DNA of 64,000 bases, taken from assembly GCA_964623625.1 (NCBI GenBank), contig CAZUUJ010000001.1, positions 1-64,000 on the forward strand, in the 5' to 3' direction. Shown piece by piece: positions 8,365-17,806 of the stretch. This DNA comes from CAZLGM01 sp964623625. GTDB taxonomy: Bacteria > Desulfobacterota > Desulfobulbia > Desulfobulbales > Desulfocapsaceae. How positions within the stretch are numbered: position 1 is the stretch's first letter; each line of letters opens with the position of its first letter. The notes beneath the pieces are model-generated. The model saw only the letters and a program-made list of their open reading frames with translations, searched no databases and was not told the origin of the DNA. Made by a program: the position numbers and the translations under genes.

Positions 8365-9075
8365 CTAAATGGTGGATTCGATCTCTTGCTGCATCATCTC
8401 GATAACCGCAGTGGGATCACCAGCTTTAGTGATCGGCCTGCCGACCACCACATGATCGGCTCCGGCCTCGATTGCGCTGCCTGCGGTAACAATCCGTTTC
8501 TGGTCATCGGCGGACTCGCTCACATTTGCTCCGGGACGGATGCCTGGTGTGACAATCAACAGCTTGTTGCCCAGGTTATGGCGCAGCCTGCCCACCTCAA
8601 GACCGGAGGAGACAACACCGTCACAGCCAAGCTTAAGGGCTCGTTTCGCCCGGTAATAGACAAGGTCCTCAACCGACTGGGTCATACCCATGGCCCGTAG
8701 ATCCTCCTCACCGAAACTGGTCAGAACAGTGACCGCCAATAGTTTCATATCGCCTCTTGCCTCAACCGCTGCCCGGATAATCGGATCATTGCCGTGAATG
8801 GTGGCCAGACTGACCCCCCGGTTATTGACCTGTTCCACCGCCAGCTTGACCGTTTCAGGAATATCAAAAAACTTCAGATCGAGCATCACCTTATGACCGC
8901 GGTCCAATATCCAGTCTACGGTATCGAACCAGCTCACCATAAAGAGCTGTAGACCGACTTTGAAAAAACCGATATGTGACTCACACCGTTTAACCATCAT
9001 TTTGGCTTTCTCTTGATCATCCACATCAAGCGCCACAATAATCCTGTCTTTCAATGGTATGTTCTTGTTGTCCAT
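8365..9075 (-). CDS. pyrF: Orotidine 5'-phosphate decarboxylase
   Basis: 236 residues, family length. Last step of UMP synthesis. The catalytic D-x-K-x-x-D array is present (LDLKFFDIPETV), with the N-terminal IVALDVDD and the C-terminal phosphate-binding HVVVGRPI. The ATG at 9075 lies 15 bp after the stop of the anti-sigma-like gene, so it is probably cotranscribed with it. Confidence 0.95.
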   Translation of the reverse strand: MDNKNIPLKDRIIVALDVDDQEKAKMMVKRCESHIGFFKVGLQLFMVSWFDTVDWILDRGHKVMLDLKFFDIPETVKLAVEQVNNRGVSLATIHGNDPIIRAAVEARGDMKLLAVTVLTSFGEEDLRAMGMTQSVEDLVYYRAKRALKLGCDGVVSSGLEVGRLRHNLGNKLLIVTPGIRPGANVSESADDQKRIVTAGSAIEAGADHVVVGRPITKAGDPTAVIEMMQQEIESTI

Positions 9076-9090
9076 TTTTTATCCCGATGA

Positions 9091-10203
9091 TTATTTCTTC
9101 CTGATTATTCCCTGCACTTCCGCGCAAAGCTCTCGGAATCCCTGCTCTTTCATCTCTTTAACACGATCAAACACTTTAACAAACCGCTCATCAATCACAT
9201 CATCCTGTTGACGCTGTTGAATAATCCGTTTAGCTGACACAACTAGCCGCTTCCAAAGCCGTTCGTCATACCGGTTGTTCTTGCAGCCCTCTTCGACCTG
9301 CTCTAGCCAATCTGTGGTGCTAAGTTCCACAGCCGCATTCAGAAGAACGACCGCATCCTGTTCCGGTTTTTTTATTGATGCACCTATTGAGATTGCTGTT
9401 TTCTTCGACAATGTCCCTGGTTCAACTGATGAACGTTTGCCAAGCGGTAATGGTTCCGGAGACATCATTTTTTCTTCCCGGATTATATCAACCTGTCCAG
9501 CTCCTGTCGGAATAGAGGTCTCTGCTTCGGTTTGTAATGGCGCCTGCACGCCGGACTTCTTTTTCACCGCTTGTTGATCCACATCCGGATAATCGTCTTT
9601 CTGTCGATCGGGCATCGGTACAATTCCCGGTGTTATGTCTTTTTTCTTTACCTGTTGGGGGGCTGCCGGCTTTTTAACGGGTTGCTGTTTTTGATGATAG
9701 CGGTCTTGCTGTCTGGAAATCTGCTGGCTTTTCCGGGCTTTGCCAGCTATATCAATCTGGTGCTCCCTGTCATCTATCGCTCTGTTGTCCCTTTGGATAA
9801 CAGGCTGCTCTTCATGATACACAATCGGCTGTTTGCTCAGTTGAATATTGACTACCAAAACCACACTGGCCACTGCCGCCAACGCGGAGCCGAATATGGC
9901 CAGGTTCCTTGGACGAGAGAAGAATGGGAGGATTGTTCCTTCTTTCTCTGTTTGCCCGGCTTCCTGCTCCTGCAAGAGCTTCGATCTCAAGACAAGCCAT
10001 TCTTCATAACAGTCTTCACAGTGGGCCAGGTGAGCAAACAGTCCCCGGCGTCTGCTCCGGTCAAAGTTCTCTTCAACCAGTCCGGACATCTCCTCGGAGG
10101 TGAGGCATTCACCCGCTGTAACAGTCCTATCAGCAGCCAGGGCAAGCAGGGCGGTCTGTTTATCCGCCTTTTTTTTCTTCGTAATGTTTGTTATCTTTGC
10201 CAT
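9091..10203 (-). CDS. Putative membrane anti-sigma factor
   Basis: 370 residues. The N-terminal part has a zinc-finger-like HLAHCEDCYEEW motif (about residue 60), common in anti-sigma factors, followed by one transmembrane segment (about 105-125, FGSALAAVASVVLVVNI). The long outer region is Gln/Lys/Pro-rich and probably disordered (about 130-270), ending in a helical domain. It follows the sigma-factor gene at 91 bp, which supports the role. The signal it senses is unknown. Confidence 0.65.
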   Translation of the reverse strand: MAKITNITKKKKADKQTALLALAADRTVTAGECLTSEEMSGLVEENFDRSRRRGLFAHLAHCEDCYEEWLVLRSKLLQEQEAGQTEKEGTILPFFSRPRNLAIFGSALAAVASVVLVVNIQLSKQPIVYHEEQPVIQRDNRAIDDREHQIDIAGKARKSQQISRQQDRYHQKQQPVKKPAAPQQVKKKDITPGIVPMPDRQKDDYPDVDQQAVKKKSGVQAPLQTEAETSIPTGAGQVDIIREEKMMSPEPLPLGKRSSVEPGTLSKKTAISIGASIKKPEQDAVVLLNAAVELSTTDWLEQVEEGCKNNRYDERLWKRLVVSAKRIIQQRQQDDVIDERFVKVFDRVKEMKEQGFRELCAEVQGIIRKK

Positions 10204-10294
10204 CCGGATTTACTTCACTCTCAGCTCTGTGTTGTTCAGTTTATCAGTATCTACCCTTCTTTGACGGACAATAGCCGTCTTTTTGTCCCTGAGC

Positions 10295-11089
10295 CTAATC
10301 ATCGCTCAAGAGCAAAAGCAACTCATTGTCCAAATCCATTTTCTCAAACTCATGCCGAAGTCGGCCAAGCAAACGGCGCAGTCTGCCATGCACCTGGTTC
10401 CGGTTACAGCCGAGCATTCGGCCAGCCTCTGTCACACTCAGCCCATCCTGGTAACAGAGTTTTAATAGAAGCCGCTCCTCAGTCTGCAGCTCTATGCCGA
10501 TTTTGATCGCTTTTTGACTCGATTTATACACCTTCTGTTCACCATCCGTTGCCAGAATATTGCTGAAAATAGCTTGAAAGAGAAGATCCTTCTCTTCACG
10601 TTCAACCCACTGTTCCTGTGACATCTGAGTTCTTCCAGACTGTTCCACTATCCGCTCCTCATTCATGGAGACTTCCAGTGCCTGATGAGCTCCACAATCG
10701 ACAACTTTCTCCAGTAGCCTCAGTCCTTTTTCCTCAATATCTTCTTTCTTTTCGGTTTTAAAAATCTGGGCTGCCCGTTCGACCGCTTCAGTCAAATCAA
10801 CCCGCTGCAAACAAAGCAGCCGAAAGAGATCAAGCCATATCCCACCCAGCTTTTTAATCCAACCAGGAGGTCGTTTCCTACCGAATTTTTTTCTGGAAAA
10901 ATCTTCCAGCAGCCGATAGGTCACCGAGGACAGATATGTTTTAAAGGATGACTCCCCGCTGAACTTCCTCACCCGTTTCCAGTTGCCTTCGGCAAGTCGT
11001 TCCAGGACAAAGAGCGAGGCTTCTTCGGCAAGTCCGGTGGAACGAAAACGACGTTCGGCCAAATTGTTGATCATGTCCCAGTGGTCCAT
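10295..11089 (-). CDS. ECF-type RNA polymerase sigma factor
   Basis: 264 residues from ATG 11089 (a GTG at 11113 is in frame). Region 2 is recognisable (FSGESSFKTYLSSVTYRLLEDF), as is the region 4 helix-turn-helix (CYQDGLSVTEAGRMLGCNRNQVHGRLRRLL). The spacer between regions 2 and 4 is long for an ECF factor. The gene faces the vWA lipoprotein across about 200 bp and is followed by an anti-sigma-like membrane protein. The sigma/anti-sigma/vWA arrangement suggests an envelope-responsive regulon that may include the vWA gene. Confidence 0.8.
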   Translation of the reverse strand: MDHWDMINNLAERRFRSTGLAEEASLFVLERLAEGNWKRVRKFSGESSFKTYLSSVTYRLLEDFSRKKFGRKRPPGWIKKLGGIWLDLFRLLCLQRVDLTEAVERAAQIFKTEKKEDIEEKGLRLLEKVVDCGAHQALEVSMNEERIVEQSGRTQMSQEQWVEREEKDLLFQAIFSNILATDGEQKVYKSSQKAIKIGIELQTEERLLLKLCYQDGLSVTEAGRMLGCNRNQVHGRLRRLLGRLRHEFEKMDLDNELLLLLSDD

Positions 11090-11291
11090 GACCTTTTCTT
11101 TCCAGCGGATCACGGATACAATGAAATTGAGGTTTGCGGTTTCATGGTGGCTATATTACTCGCAATTGATTTGAAAACGAAAAACCTTTTCATATTTTAT
11201 TTAAAAAATTACGACACATTTGGTGTCCAGTTCCGTCATACTGTTTAGACAAACAACACTTTCATTTTTTGCTTTACAGGAGGACAATATC

Positions 11292-13010
11292 ATGCGTATT
11301 CATTCAAAATTGTTCATATTTTTACTTGTAGGTGTATTCACCATCAGTGGTTGTCAAATTTCCCAGGACCACAGGGCTGTTGACAAGGATCCCGGGAAAA
11401 GGATCGAAAGAAAAGAGATCAAAGCCCGGCAACTTACAGAAGGAGCTATACATGTCACTCCCGGTTCACTGCCGATGCCACCTCCTCAAATATCCGCCGC
11501 CCCTGCCGGTGCAAAAATGGGAATGGTCAATGAAATGGCTCTCAAGAGCAAGGCCCGTAGCCTCACCCGGCCTGATTCAGTTTCTTTTCAGGCTCCCGGT
11601 TTCAATACCGAATCTTATACACCGGTAACAGAAAATGGTTTCATTGCAACAGCAAATGACCCGCTGTCGACCTTCTCCATCGATGTGGATACCGCATCGT
11701 ATGCTAATATCCGACGATTCATCAGCCGGAATAGTATGCCGCCTGTGGGTGCCGTCAGGATCGAAGAAATGATCAACTATTTCTCATATGACTATCCGCA
11801 GCCGACAAAAGGTCCTTTTTCGGTCACCACCGAGGTCGGCCCCAGTCCCTGGCAACCGGACTATAAGCTTGTTCGTATCGGATTGCAGGCCAAAAACATC
11901 GACAGCAAGAAGCTGCCGCCGTCAAACCTGGTTTTTCTGATCGATGTTTCCGGCTCCATGCGTTCGGCCAACAAATTGCCGCTGTTGAAAAAATCGATGC
12001 ACCTGCTGGTTGAGCAACTGAGCAGCCGGGACCGGGTTGCCATTGTTGTCTATGCCGGTTCCGACAGGGTCGTTTTGCAGCCGACAGGCTGTGATCAAAA
12101 ACAGCGTATCAAAAAGGCAATTGACAGTCTTGGTGCCGGGGGTTCGACCCACGGTTCAAAAGGTATCGTTACCGCCTATCAATTGGCCAAACAGTCCTAT
12201 ATGCCCGAGGGTAATAACCGGATTATCCTGGCATCTGACGGTGATTTCAATGTGGGCATCACCAGCCGGGGAGAACTGCAGCACCTTGTTGAAGAAAAAC
12301 GGAAAAGCGGTATCTATTTAACCACTCTGGGGTTCGGTATGGGCAACTACCACGATGATACCATGGAGATTTTAGCCAATAAGGGCAACGGCAATTATGG
12401 TTATATCGACTCATTGCTGGAAGCGAAAAAGATACTGGTGAAGGAAATGTCCGGTACCATGTTCGCTCTCGCAAACGATGTGAAAATTCAAGTCGAATTC
12501 AATCCGGCCAAGGTCGGCGCTTACCGGCTAATCGGTTATGAAAACAGGGCGCTCGACGATGAGGACTTCAATGATGACAAAAAGGATGCCGGCGAGATCG
12601 GTGTCGGCCATCGTGTGACTGCCCTTTACGAGTTGATTCCAACCGGCCACTCATCAATCCCCAAGGTTGATCCGCTTAAATATCAAAAAACGGCCGCCAC
12701 TTCTTCAGATCACTCAACTGAGCTGACGACTGTCAAACTGCGATACAAACCGAAAGGTTCTGATAAATCGGTTCTCATAAACCGGGTGGTGAAAGACAGT
12801 GATAAAAAACTCAATCAGTTGAGCACTGATTTCATGTTCAGTGGTGCTGTCTCAGCTTTTGGTATGCTGCTCAAGAAATCCCAATTTATCAATGGATTCG
12901 GGTACAGCGATGTCCTGCAACTTGCCAAAAAAGGAAAAGGAAAAGACTCTGAAGGTTACCGGGCTGAATTTATCAGGCTGGTTGAAATGGCTGAGTTGCT
13001 AAAACGATAG
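11292..13010 (+). CDS. YfbK-like lipoprotein with von Willebrand factor A domain
   Basis: 572 residues from ATG 11292 with an AGGAGG site just upstream. A lipoprotein signal (ISGC, about residue 20) is followed by the YfbK N-terminal region (FSTFSIDVDTASYANIRRF, VRIEEMINYF). The vWA domain (about 215-390) has an intact MIDAS motif (FLIDVSGSMRSA), and a DUF3520-type C-terminus follows. Probably anchored to the envelope. Divergent from the sigma factor gene. Confidence 0.9.
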   Translation: MRIHSKLFIFLLVGVFTISGCQISQDHRAVDKDPGKRIERKEIKARQLTEGAIHVTPGSLPMPPPQISAAPAGAKMGMVNEMALKSKARSLTRPDSVSFQAPGFNTESYTPVTENGFIATANDPLSTFSIDVDTASYANIRRFISRNSMPPVGAVRIEEMINYFSYDYPQPTKGPFSVTTEVGPSPWQPDYKLVRIGLQAKNIDSKKLPPSNLVFLIDVSGSMRSANKLPLLKKSMHLLVEQLSSRDRVAIVVYAGSDRVVLQPTGCDQKQRIKKAIDSLGAGGSTHGSKGIVTAYQLAKQSYMPEGNNRIILASDGDFNVGITSRGELQHLVEEKRKSGIYLTTLGFGMGNYHDDTMEILANKGNGNYGYIDSLLEAKKILVKEMSGTMFALANDVKIQVEFNPAKVGAYRLIGYENRALDDEDFNDDKKDAGEIGVGHRVTALYELIPTGHSSIPKVDPLKYQKTAATSSDHSTELTTVKLRYKPKGSDKSVLINRVVKDSDKKLNQLSTDFMFSGAVSAFGMLLKKSQFINGFGYSDVLQLAKKGKGKDSEGYRAEFIRLVEMAELLKR

Positions 13011-13050
13011 TTGACCGCACGATTTATAGACTTACAGTTTTGCTCCCATC

Positions 13051-13095
13051 TTTTATAAGCGATCGGAGGCATACAATCTCTGATCGCTTATAAAA
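13051..13095. repeat. 14-bp perfect inverted repeat after the vWA gene
   Basis: Arms TTTTATAAGCGATC (13051-13064) and GATCGCTTATAAAA (13082-13095) around a 17-nt loop, 40 bp after the vWA stop. No T tract beyond the arm itself, so it is a weak terminator candidate. The preceding CATC resembles the hairpin-element flank, but the loop does not match that family. Confidence 0.6.
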
Positions 13096-13260
13096 GGCCT
13101 GACCTTAATCGGCAGGTCTTTTACCGTCTATCCCCATCTTTTTCCACTTTATCGCAAACCCGTTGCACCATATCCCCGTCCCTGATATTGGTCCCTTAAA
13201 CCACAACGGCTTTTACCAATTGCAGGTACCGGCTTTTCCAATCAATAAAAGGGGCATATT

Positions 13261-15066
13261 ATGCGATCTCTTTCCCGGCTTTATTTCAATCTGGGCTGCT
13301 GGCCCTCTATTGGGCTCTTTTTCTTGATGCGCCCGCAATTTGGTATTATTGGCGGTTCTTCATCAGCTTTGATCTACTGCCTTTTTTATACCATCATCGC
13401 CATGGGTTTCGATAAACAGACTCGACTTGATTTCGGTATCACCATGTTCTGGTTTGTGGGGCTCCTCTATAATGCTGCAATAGTCGAGCTTTTCCCCGGT
13501 TATTTTACTTTCCATTTTTCGACTTTCCTGTACTGTTCCCTTTTCCTCTGCGCCTATCTGCCGGCGGTATTCGGTGCAAAGCCTTTTACTATCCAGTTTG
13601 CCAAGAGATCGACACCAAAAGGATTCTGGCAGACCGATTCTTTCATTACGACCAACAAAATAATGAGTCTTGGCTGGGCAGGACTCTTTCTGCTTATCCT
13701 CTGTATCACTTTCACAGGGGGGTTATACGGGCAGATTGTTATTCCAGTGCTCATGCTTCTCGGAGTCGGACTACCACTGACAATCAAGTTCCCATCGTAT
13801 TATCTCAAGAGGCAAGGTATTGATATCGATAAAATCAGCACCAACATAAAACCAGGAAATAGGGCTGAAATATCAACCGGTCCGGCCACCACGGTACAAC
13901 CAATATCGACGATGCCTCAAAATAACCGGCAACGTCAGCAGATTACTGACAGATTGGGACCGATTAAAAACGCTCTCATTATTTTTGGTAGCCCGCGACG
14001 AAAAAAGGGCCACACCTACGAACTGCTCACTACATTTATCCACGGTATGCAAGAGGGTGGTATCGAGGTAGAAATGATCGATCTGCTGGACTATACGATC
14101 AGGCCATGCAGCGGCTGTTTTAGCTGCTGGACGAAAACCCCTGGCAGCTGCATCCATCAAGACGATATGAGCGAGCTGTTACAAAAACTCGACCGGGCGG
14201 AGTGTGTCGTCTACGCCCAGCCGCTGTATGTGTTTACCGTCCCCGGCATAATGAAAAACTTCCTTGATCGCAGCCTGCCCAGACTTGAGCCCTATCTGAT
14301 CAAACACCCAAACGGTTCCACAAGACACCCGCGACGCTGGAGTAAAAACGGCCGGATGATTCTGTTTTCGGTCTGCGGATTTCCCGAGATCGAACATTTC
14401 GATGCTTTACGACGGATGTACCAGCTTCTTTCCCAAGCCAGCGGCACCGAGATCGTCGGCGAAATCCTGCGTCCCGCCTCCGAGTCGTTGCATTTCAGCC
14501 AACAGATCGGAGATGGTGTGACCGCAATGGAAGAGGCGCTTTATACCGCGGGCTATCAAGTTGCCACCCTTGGCTTTATTCGACAGCAAACGGAAGCGGC
14601 CATTTCACAACCGCTGTTTACCAGCCAGGATAATTTTCATGCGGTTGCCAACGAGTTCTGGGATACCTGGATTCGTTATGAGTCCGAACGGCGGCGGGGA
14701 GCAACAGAGCTGGAACTTCAGGACTATCTTGATAATGAACCGGCCATTTTATTTAAAGGCATGGCCTCGATCTTTGATAAGGACAAGGCAAACGACTTCA
14801 GCGGCAGCTTTCAGTTCAATCTGCAGGACGGCAATCGGGAGCGGTTCCATATAACGATCGACAACGGAATCTGTCAAACCGGCGCCGGTGAATTGTCCAA
14901 TCCGGATATCATTATCAACACCCCTTTTGCAACCTGGTCATCGATTGCCCGTGGAGAAATCGGCGGTCAGGAGGCTCTTGGCCAGGGGCTCTATACCATC
15001 CAGGGGAATGTGGCCCATTTGACAAAATTCAATGAAATTTTCAGCAGAACACCAAAGGAGAAATAA
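13261..15066 (+). CDS. Fusion protein: membrane domain, flavodoxin-like FMN reductase, SCP2 sterol-carrier domain
   Basis: 601 residues in three parts. Residues about 1-180 hold five or six hydrophobic segments with no family I recognise. Residues about 235-430 are an NADPH-dependent FMN reductase/flavodoxin-like domain (ALIIFGSPRRKKGHT, CSGCFSCWTKTPGSC, YAQPLYVFTVPGIMKNFLDR). Residues about 490-595 are an SCP2-type lipid-binding domain (ILFKGMASIFDKDKA, NPDIIINTPFATWSSIARGE). The combination suggests a redox enzyme acting on a membrane-soluble or lipid-like substrate. First gene of a packed operon; DUF2141 starts at its last base. Confidence 0.8.
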   Translation: MRSLSRLYFNLGCWPSIGLFFLMRPQFGIIGGSSSALIYCLFYTIIAMGFDKQTRLDFGITMFWFVGLLYNAAIVELFPGYFTFHFSTFLYCSLFLCAYLPAVFGAKPFTIQFAKRSTPKGFWQTDSFITTNKIMSLGWAGLFLLILCITFTGGLYGQIVIPVLMLLGVGLPLTIKFPSYYLKRQGIDIDKISTNIKPGNRAEISTGPATTVQPISTMPQNNRQRQQITDRLGPIKNALIIFGSPRRKKGHTYELLTTFIHGMQEGGIEVEMIDLLDYTIRPCSGCFSCWTKTPGSCIHQDDMSELLQKLDRAECVVYAQPLYVFTVPGIMKNFLDRSLPRLEPYLIKHPNGSTRHPRRWSKNGRMILFSVCGFPEIEHFDALRRMYQLLSQASGTEIVGEILRPASESLHFSQQIGDGVTAMEEALYTAGYQVATLGFIRQQTEAAISQPLFTSQDNFHAVANEFWDTWIRYESERRRGATELELQDYLDNEPAILFKGMASIFDKDKANDFSGSFQFNLQDGNRERFHITIDNGICQTGAGELSNPDIIINTPFATWSSIARGEIGGQEALGQGLYTIQGNVAHLTKFNEIFSRTPKEK

Positions 15067-15518
15067 TGAAAAAGGTTGCTGCTCTACTCCCTGTTGTATC
15101 TCTGTTTCTCAGTTGTATGGTTCTCCAGCCGGCCTGGGGATCTTCGGGAAAACTGAGTGTCACCGTTACAGGTTTTGAGAACAACAGCGGTCACTTACGG
15201 ATTGCCCTTATTGATAGGGCTGAGGAGTTCAAACGGGGTGGAAATGCCTTGCGTGAACTCGAAGCCGTAATTGTCGACAATCAGGCCTTAGTCACTTTTT
15301 CCGACCTGCCGTTTGGAGATTTTGCCATCCAGCTCTATCATGACGAAAACGATAACGACAGGTTGGACATCTTTCCTCTGTTTGGCTGGCCGACTGAACG
15401 ATACGGATTTTCCAACAACAAACGCAACTCTTCCGGCAGGGCGTCGTTTGAAGAGGCAAAATTCTCCTTTCAAACAGAAGAAAAACATATAAGTATTGAG
15501 GTTAAGGGATTTTGGTAA
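15066..15518 (+). CDS. Secreted DUF2141 protein
   Basis: 150 residues. Signal peptide about 1-25 (ending PAWG), then one beta-rich DUF2141 domain (LSVTVTGFENNSGHLRIALID, FAIQLYHDENDNDRLD). These domains occur in periplasmic proteins of unknown function. The start codon overlaps the preceding stop by one base (TAATG) and the next gene starts inside its last codons, so all are cotranscribed. Confidence 0.85.
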   Translation: MKKVAALLPVVSLFLSCMVLQPAWGSSGKLSVTVTGFENNSGHLRIALIDRAEEFKRGGNALRELEAVIVDNQALVTFSDLPFGDFAIQLYHDENDNDRLDIFPLFGWPTERYGFSNNKRNSSGRASFEEAKFSFQTEEKHISIEVKGFW

Positions 15519-16579
15519 GCAAATTCAGGTATCGGTTAATGGATCAGACGGCTAGAAATAACGTGGTTGAGCTCGTAAAAGAGGCTTGTCTCGTCATTCT
15601 GATCAACATTCTGATCGGGCTGTTCATCACCATTCTTGAAATCGGGAAGGGGTTCATCTACAACCTGATCTTTGCCCAATGCATCGGCTTGTCGATCTTT
15701 TTTTTGGTAAAAGTTGCACTGCACTTCGGTGAGGGCCACCGTCAGTTCGTTCAATATCTGTATGTGGCAACCGCCATTGTAACCGGTGTAGTCAGCGGTC
15801 TCATTTTAGGCAGCTTCCTGTGCAACTTCGATGGAGTGGCCTTTATCCGTGAAAACCGGATATTCAGTCTCAAGATTATCATTTTCAGCTTGGCTGCAGG
15901 TCTGGTCGTCTCCATTTTTTTCATTTCAAGAAGAAATCTAATCCGAGCCAGCGAAATAGCTCAGCAGGAAAAAATATTGCGCCTGGCCCAGGAGAAAGAG
16001 ACATTGCAGGCGGAATTAAAAACTATGCAAGCCCAAATTGAACCCCACTTTCTTTTCAATACTCTGTCTACTATCCACTCACTCATTGGGACCGACAGTG
16101 AGAAAGCCGAAGAAATGCTGCTCAATCTGACCGATTTTCTACGTGTCACTCTGGCAAGAACGCGAAAAACCCGAATAACACTCAATGATGAGCTGGAGAT
16201 TGTCAGGACATATCTTGATATCCAAAAAACCAGAATGGGCGGGAGATTGAACTATCACCTTAATATTGATGGGGAGCTTGCCAGTTATCCGATCCCGCCT
16301 CTTCTCATTCAACCCCTTGTTGAAAACTCAATTCGACATGGATTGGAACCTCAAGTAGGTGGAGGAAGTATAGAAATTAAAGCCCGTCGGCATGACAATC
16401 GGGTTTTGATCACGGTAATTGATGACGGTTGCGGATTTACCGACTGCCATACCAATGGTGTTGGTTTGACTAATATACAGAATCGATTGCACCTCTTCTT
16501 TGGAGAATCGAGCAAGCTTCAACTTGAAGAGAAGCAACCATACGGAATAAAGGCCATAATAACAATGCCTTATGAATGA
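15512..16579 (+). CDS. LytS-type membrane sensor histidine kinase
   Basis: 355 residues. Four N-terminal transmembrane segments (about 20-140), a short coiled coil (QQEKILRLAQEKETLQAEL), then a His_kinase domain with the phosphoacceptor motif IEPHFLFNTLSTI and the ATP-binding box QPLVENSIRHGL and DDGCGF. TTG 15512 has GAGG 9 nt upstream; ATG 15539 is the alternative. It overlaps the response regulator by 8 nt, an obvious cognate pair. Confidence 0.9.
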   Translation: MVSKFRYRLMDQTARNNVVELVKEACLVILINILIGLFITILEIGKGFIYNLIFAQCIGLSIFFLVKVALHFGEGHRQFVQYLYVATAIVTGVVSGLILGSFLCNFDGVAFIRENRIFSLKIIIFSLAAGLVVSIFFISRRNLIRASEIAQQEKILRLAQEKETLQAELKTMQAQIEPHFLFNTLSTIHSLIGTDSEKAEEMLLNLTDFLRVTLARTRKTRITLNDELEIVRTYLDIQKTRMGGRLNYHLNIDGELASYPIPPLLIQPLVENSIRHGLEPQVGGGSIEIKARRHDNRVLITVIDDGCGFTDCHTNGVGLTNIQNRLHLFFGESSKLQLEEKQPYGIKAIITMPYE

Positions 16580-17327
16580 ACAGCCTACTGCCATTATTGC
16601 CGATGACGAACCGACTCTATTGGCTCACTTGGCCGGACTGCTGCACAGGTTCTGGCCCGGTCTCAAAGTCATTGGAAAGGCACGAAATGGAACCGAAGCA
16701 AAACAGATGCTTCTCGAACTTCATCCTGACATTGCCTTTCTCGATATCCGCATGCCAGGGCTCTCCGGTCTACAGGCCGCACGAACTGCGCCGACCAGTT
16801 GTAAAATTGTTTTTGTTACAGCATATGACGAATATGCTGTTGATGCATTTGAGGAGGCGGCAATCGATTATCTGCTCAAACCTGTTAGTGAAAAGCGTTT
16901 GAAAAAAACAATACAACGGTTGAAAGGCCGGACCGCAGCCGGGGAACCTGCAGATTTACTTTCATCCTACAAATCACTTTCCGACTTCTCCTTTGACAAA
17001 AAGAAGCTGAAATGGATCAGAGCGAAACAGGGCGCTTCAATAAAAATCATTCCCGTGGAACAGGTCTATTTTTTCCAGGCTGAGGATAAATATACCAAAG
17101 TTGTTACAGCTAACAATGAGTATCTTATACGGACATCGATTAAGCAGTTACGGGAAGAGCTTGATGATGATTGGTTCTGGTGTATCCATCGATCCACGAT
17201 TGTCAACTGTTTAGAAATAGATTCGGTGACCAAATCGTTAAGCGGTAGATTTGTCATCAAGCTCAAACATCACCCGCAACAACTGTCAGCCTCAAGACGG
17301 TTTGGCCATCTATTTAAGCAGATGTAG
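16572..17327 (+). CDS. LytTR-family response regulator
   Basis: 251 residues. The receiver domain (1-120) has the acidic pair ADDEP, the phosphoacceptor Asp in FLDIRMPG and the LLKPV lysine. The C-terminal LytTR DNA-binding domain (about 140-250) shows VYFFQAEDKYTKVVT and FWCIHRSTIVN. Partner of the adjacent LytS-like kinase. It may control this same operon. Confidence 0.92.
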   Translation: MNEQPTAIIADDEPTLLAHLAGLLHRFWPGLKVIGKARNGTEAKQMLLELHPDIAFLDIRMPGLSGLQAARTAPTSCKIVFVTAYDEYAVDAFEEAAIDYLLKPVSEKRLKKTIQRLKGRTAAGEPADLLSSYKSLSDFSFDKKKLKWIRAKQGASIKIIPVEQVYFFQAEDKYTKVVTANNEYLIRTSIKQLREELDDDWFWCIHRSTIVNCLEIDSVTKSLSGRFVIKLKHHPQQLSASRRFGHLFKQM

Positions 17328-17335
17328 TCTTTCTG

Positions 17336-17680
17336 TTACCAATTTCCCCAGACATCCTGGTCTTTGTTGTCCAGCTTCATAACAAACTCGGTCCATTCCC
17401 AGGGCGCCTTTTTTATCTCGGCCCCGATCTTATCGGTCATCCCCTCATCGGCATGCCAGCGAGGCCTTACTTTCATTTTAAAAACCTTGTCTTTGGCCGT
17501 AATCACCACTGTGAGATCTTTAGCATCATCTCCAAAGCGCTTTCTCATGTCAACCAGACACATACCGAATCTCGAAATATCGCGAGCAGATCCTGTACAG
17601 AAACCGATTCCATCTGATGCATCTACCGTTAGATTTTTAGTTGGAATCCGATGGTGTTTTCGTTTTTCATTGACTACCAT
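17336..17680 (-). CDS. PilZ-domain protein
   Basis: 114 residues from ATG 17680, which has AGGAGG 6 nt upstream. The N-terminal RKHHRIPTKNLTV matches the RxxxR c-di-GMP-binding motif, and ARDISRFGMCL is close to the (D/N)xSxxG motif. Likely a small c-di-GMP receptor. Convergent with the response-regulator gene, 8 bp apart. Confidence 0.75.
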   Translation of the reverse strand: MVVNEKRKHHRIPTKNLTVDASDGIGFCTGSARDISRFGMCLVDMRKRFGDDAKDLTVVITAKDKVFKMKVRPRWHADEGMTDKIGAEIKKAPWEWTEFVMKLDNKDQDVWGNW

Positions 17681-17806
17681 GGCCACCTCCTTTCCACCTT
17701 TGAGGCGGGTTTACGAATAAACGAACGAAAACCTGTTAACGAAACTATAAGTATTTTGGGGTGAAAATCAACTGGGGGAGATGGACACCATTTATGTGGC
17801 CATATC

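Noticed and set aside
9571..10506. 311-codon forward ORF antisense to the anti-sigma-like and sigma genes
   Set aside because: Composition is that of an antisense shadow; the reverse-strand genes have clear domains.
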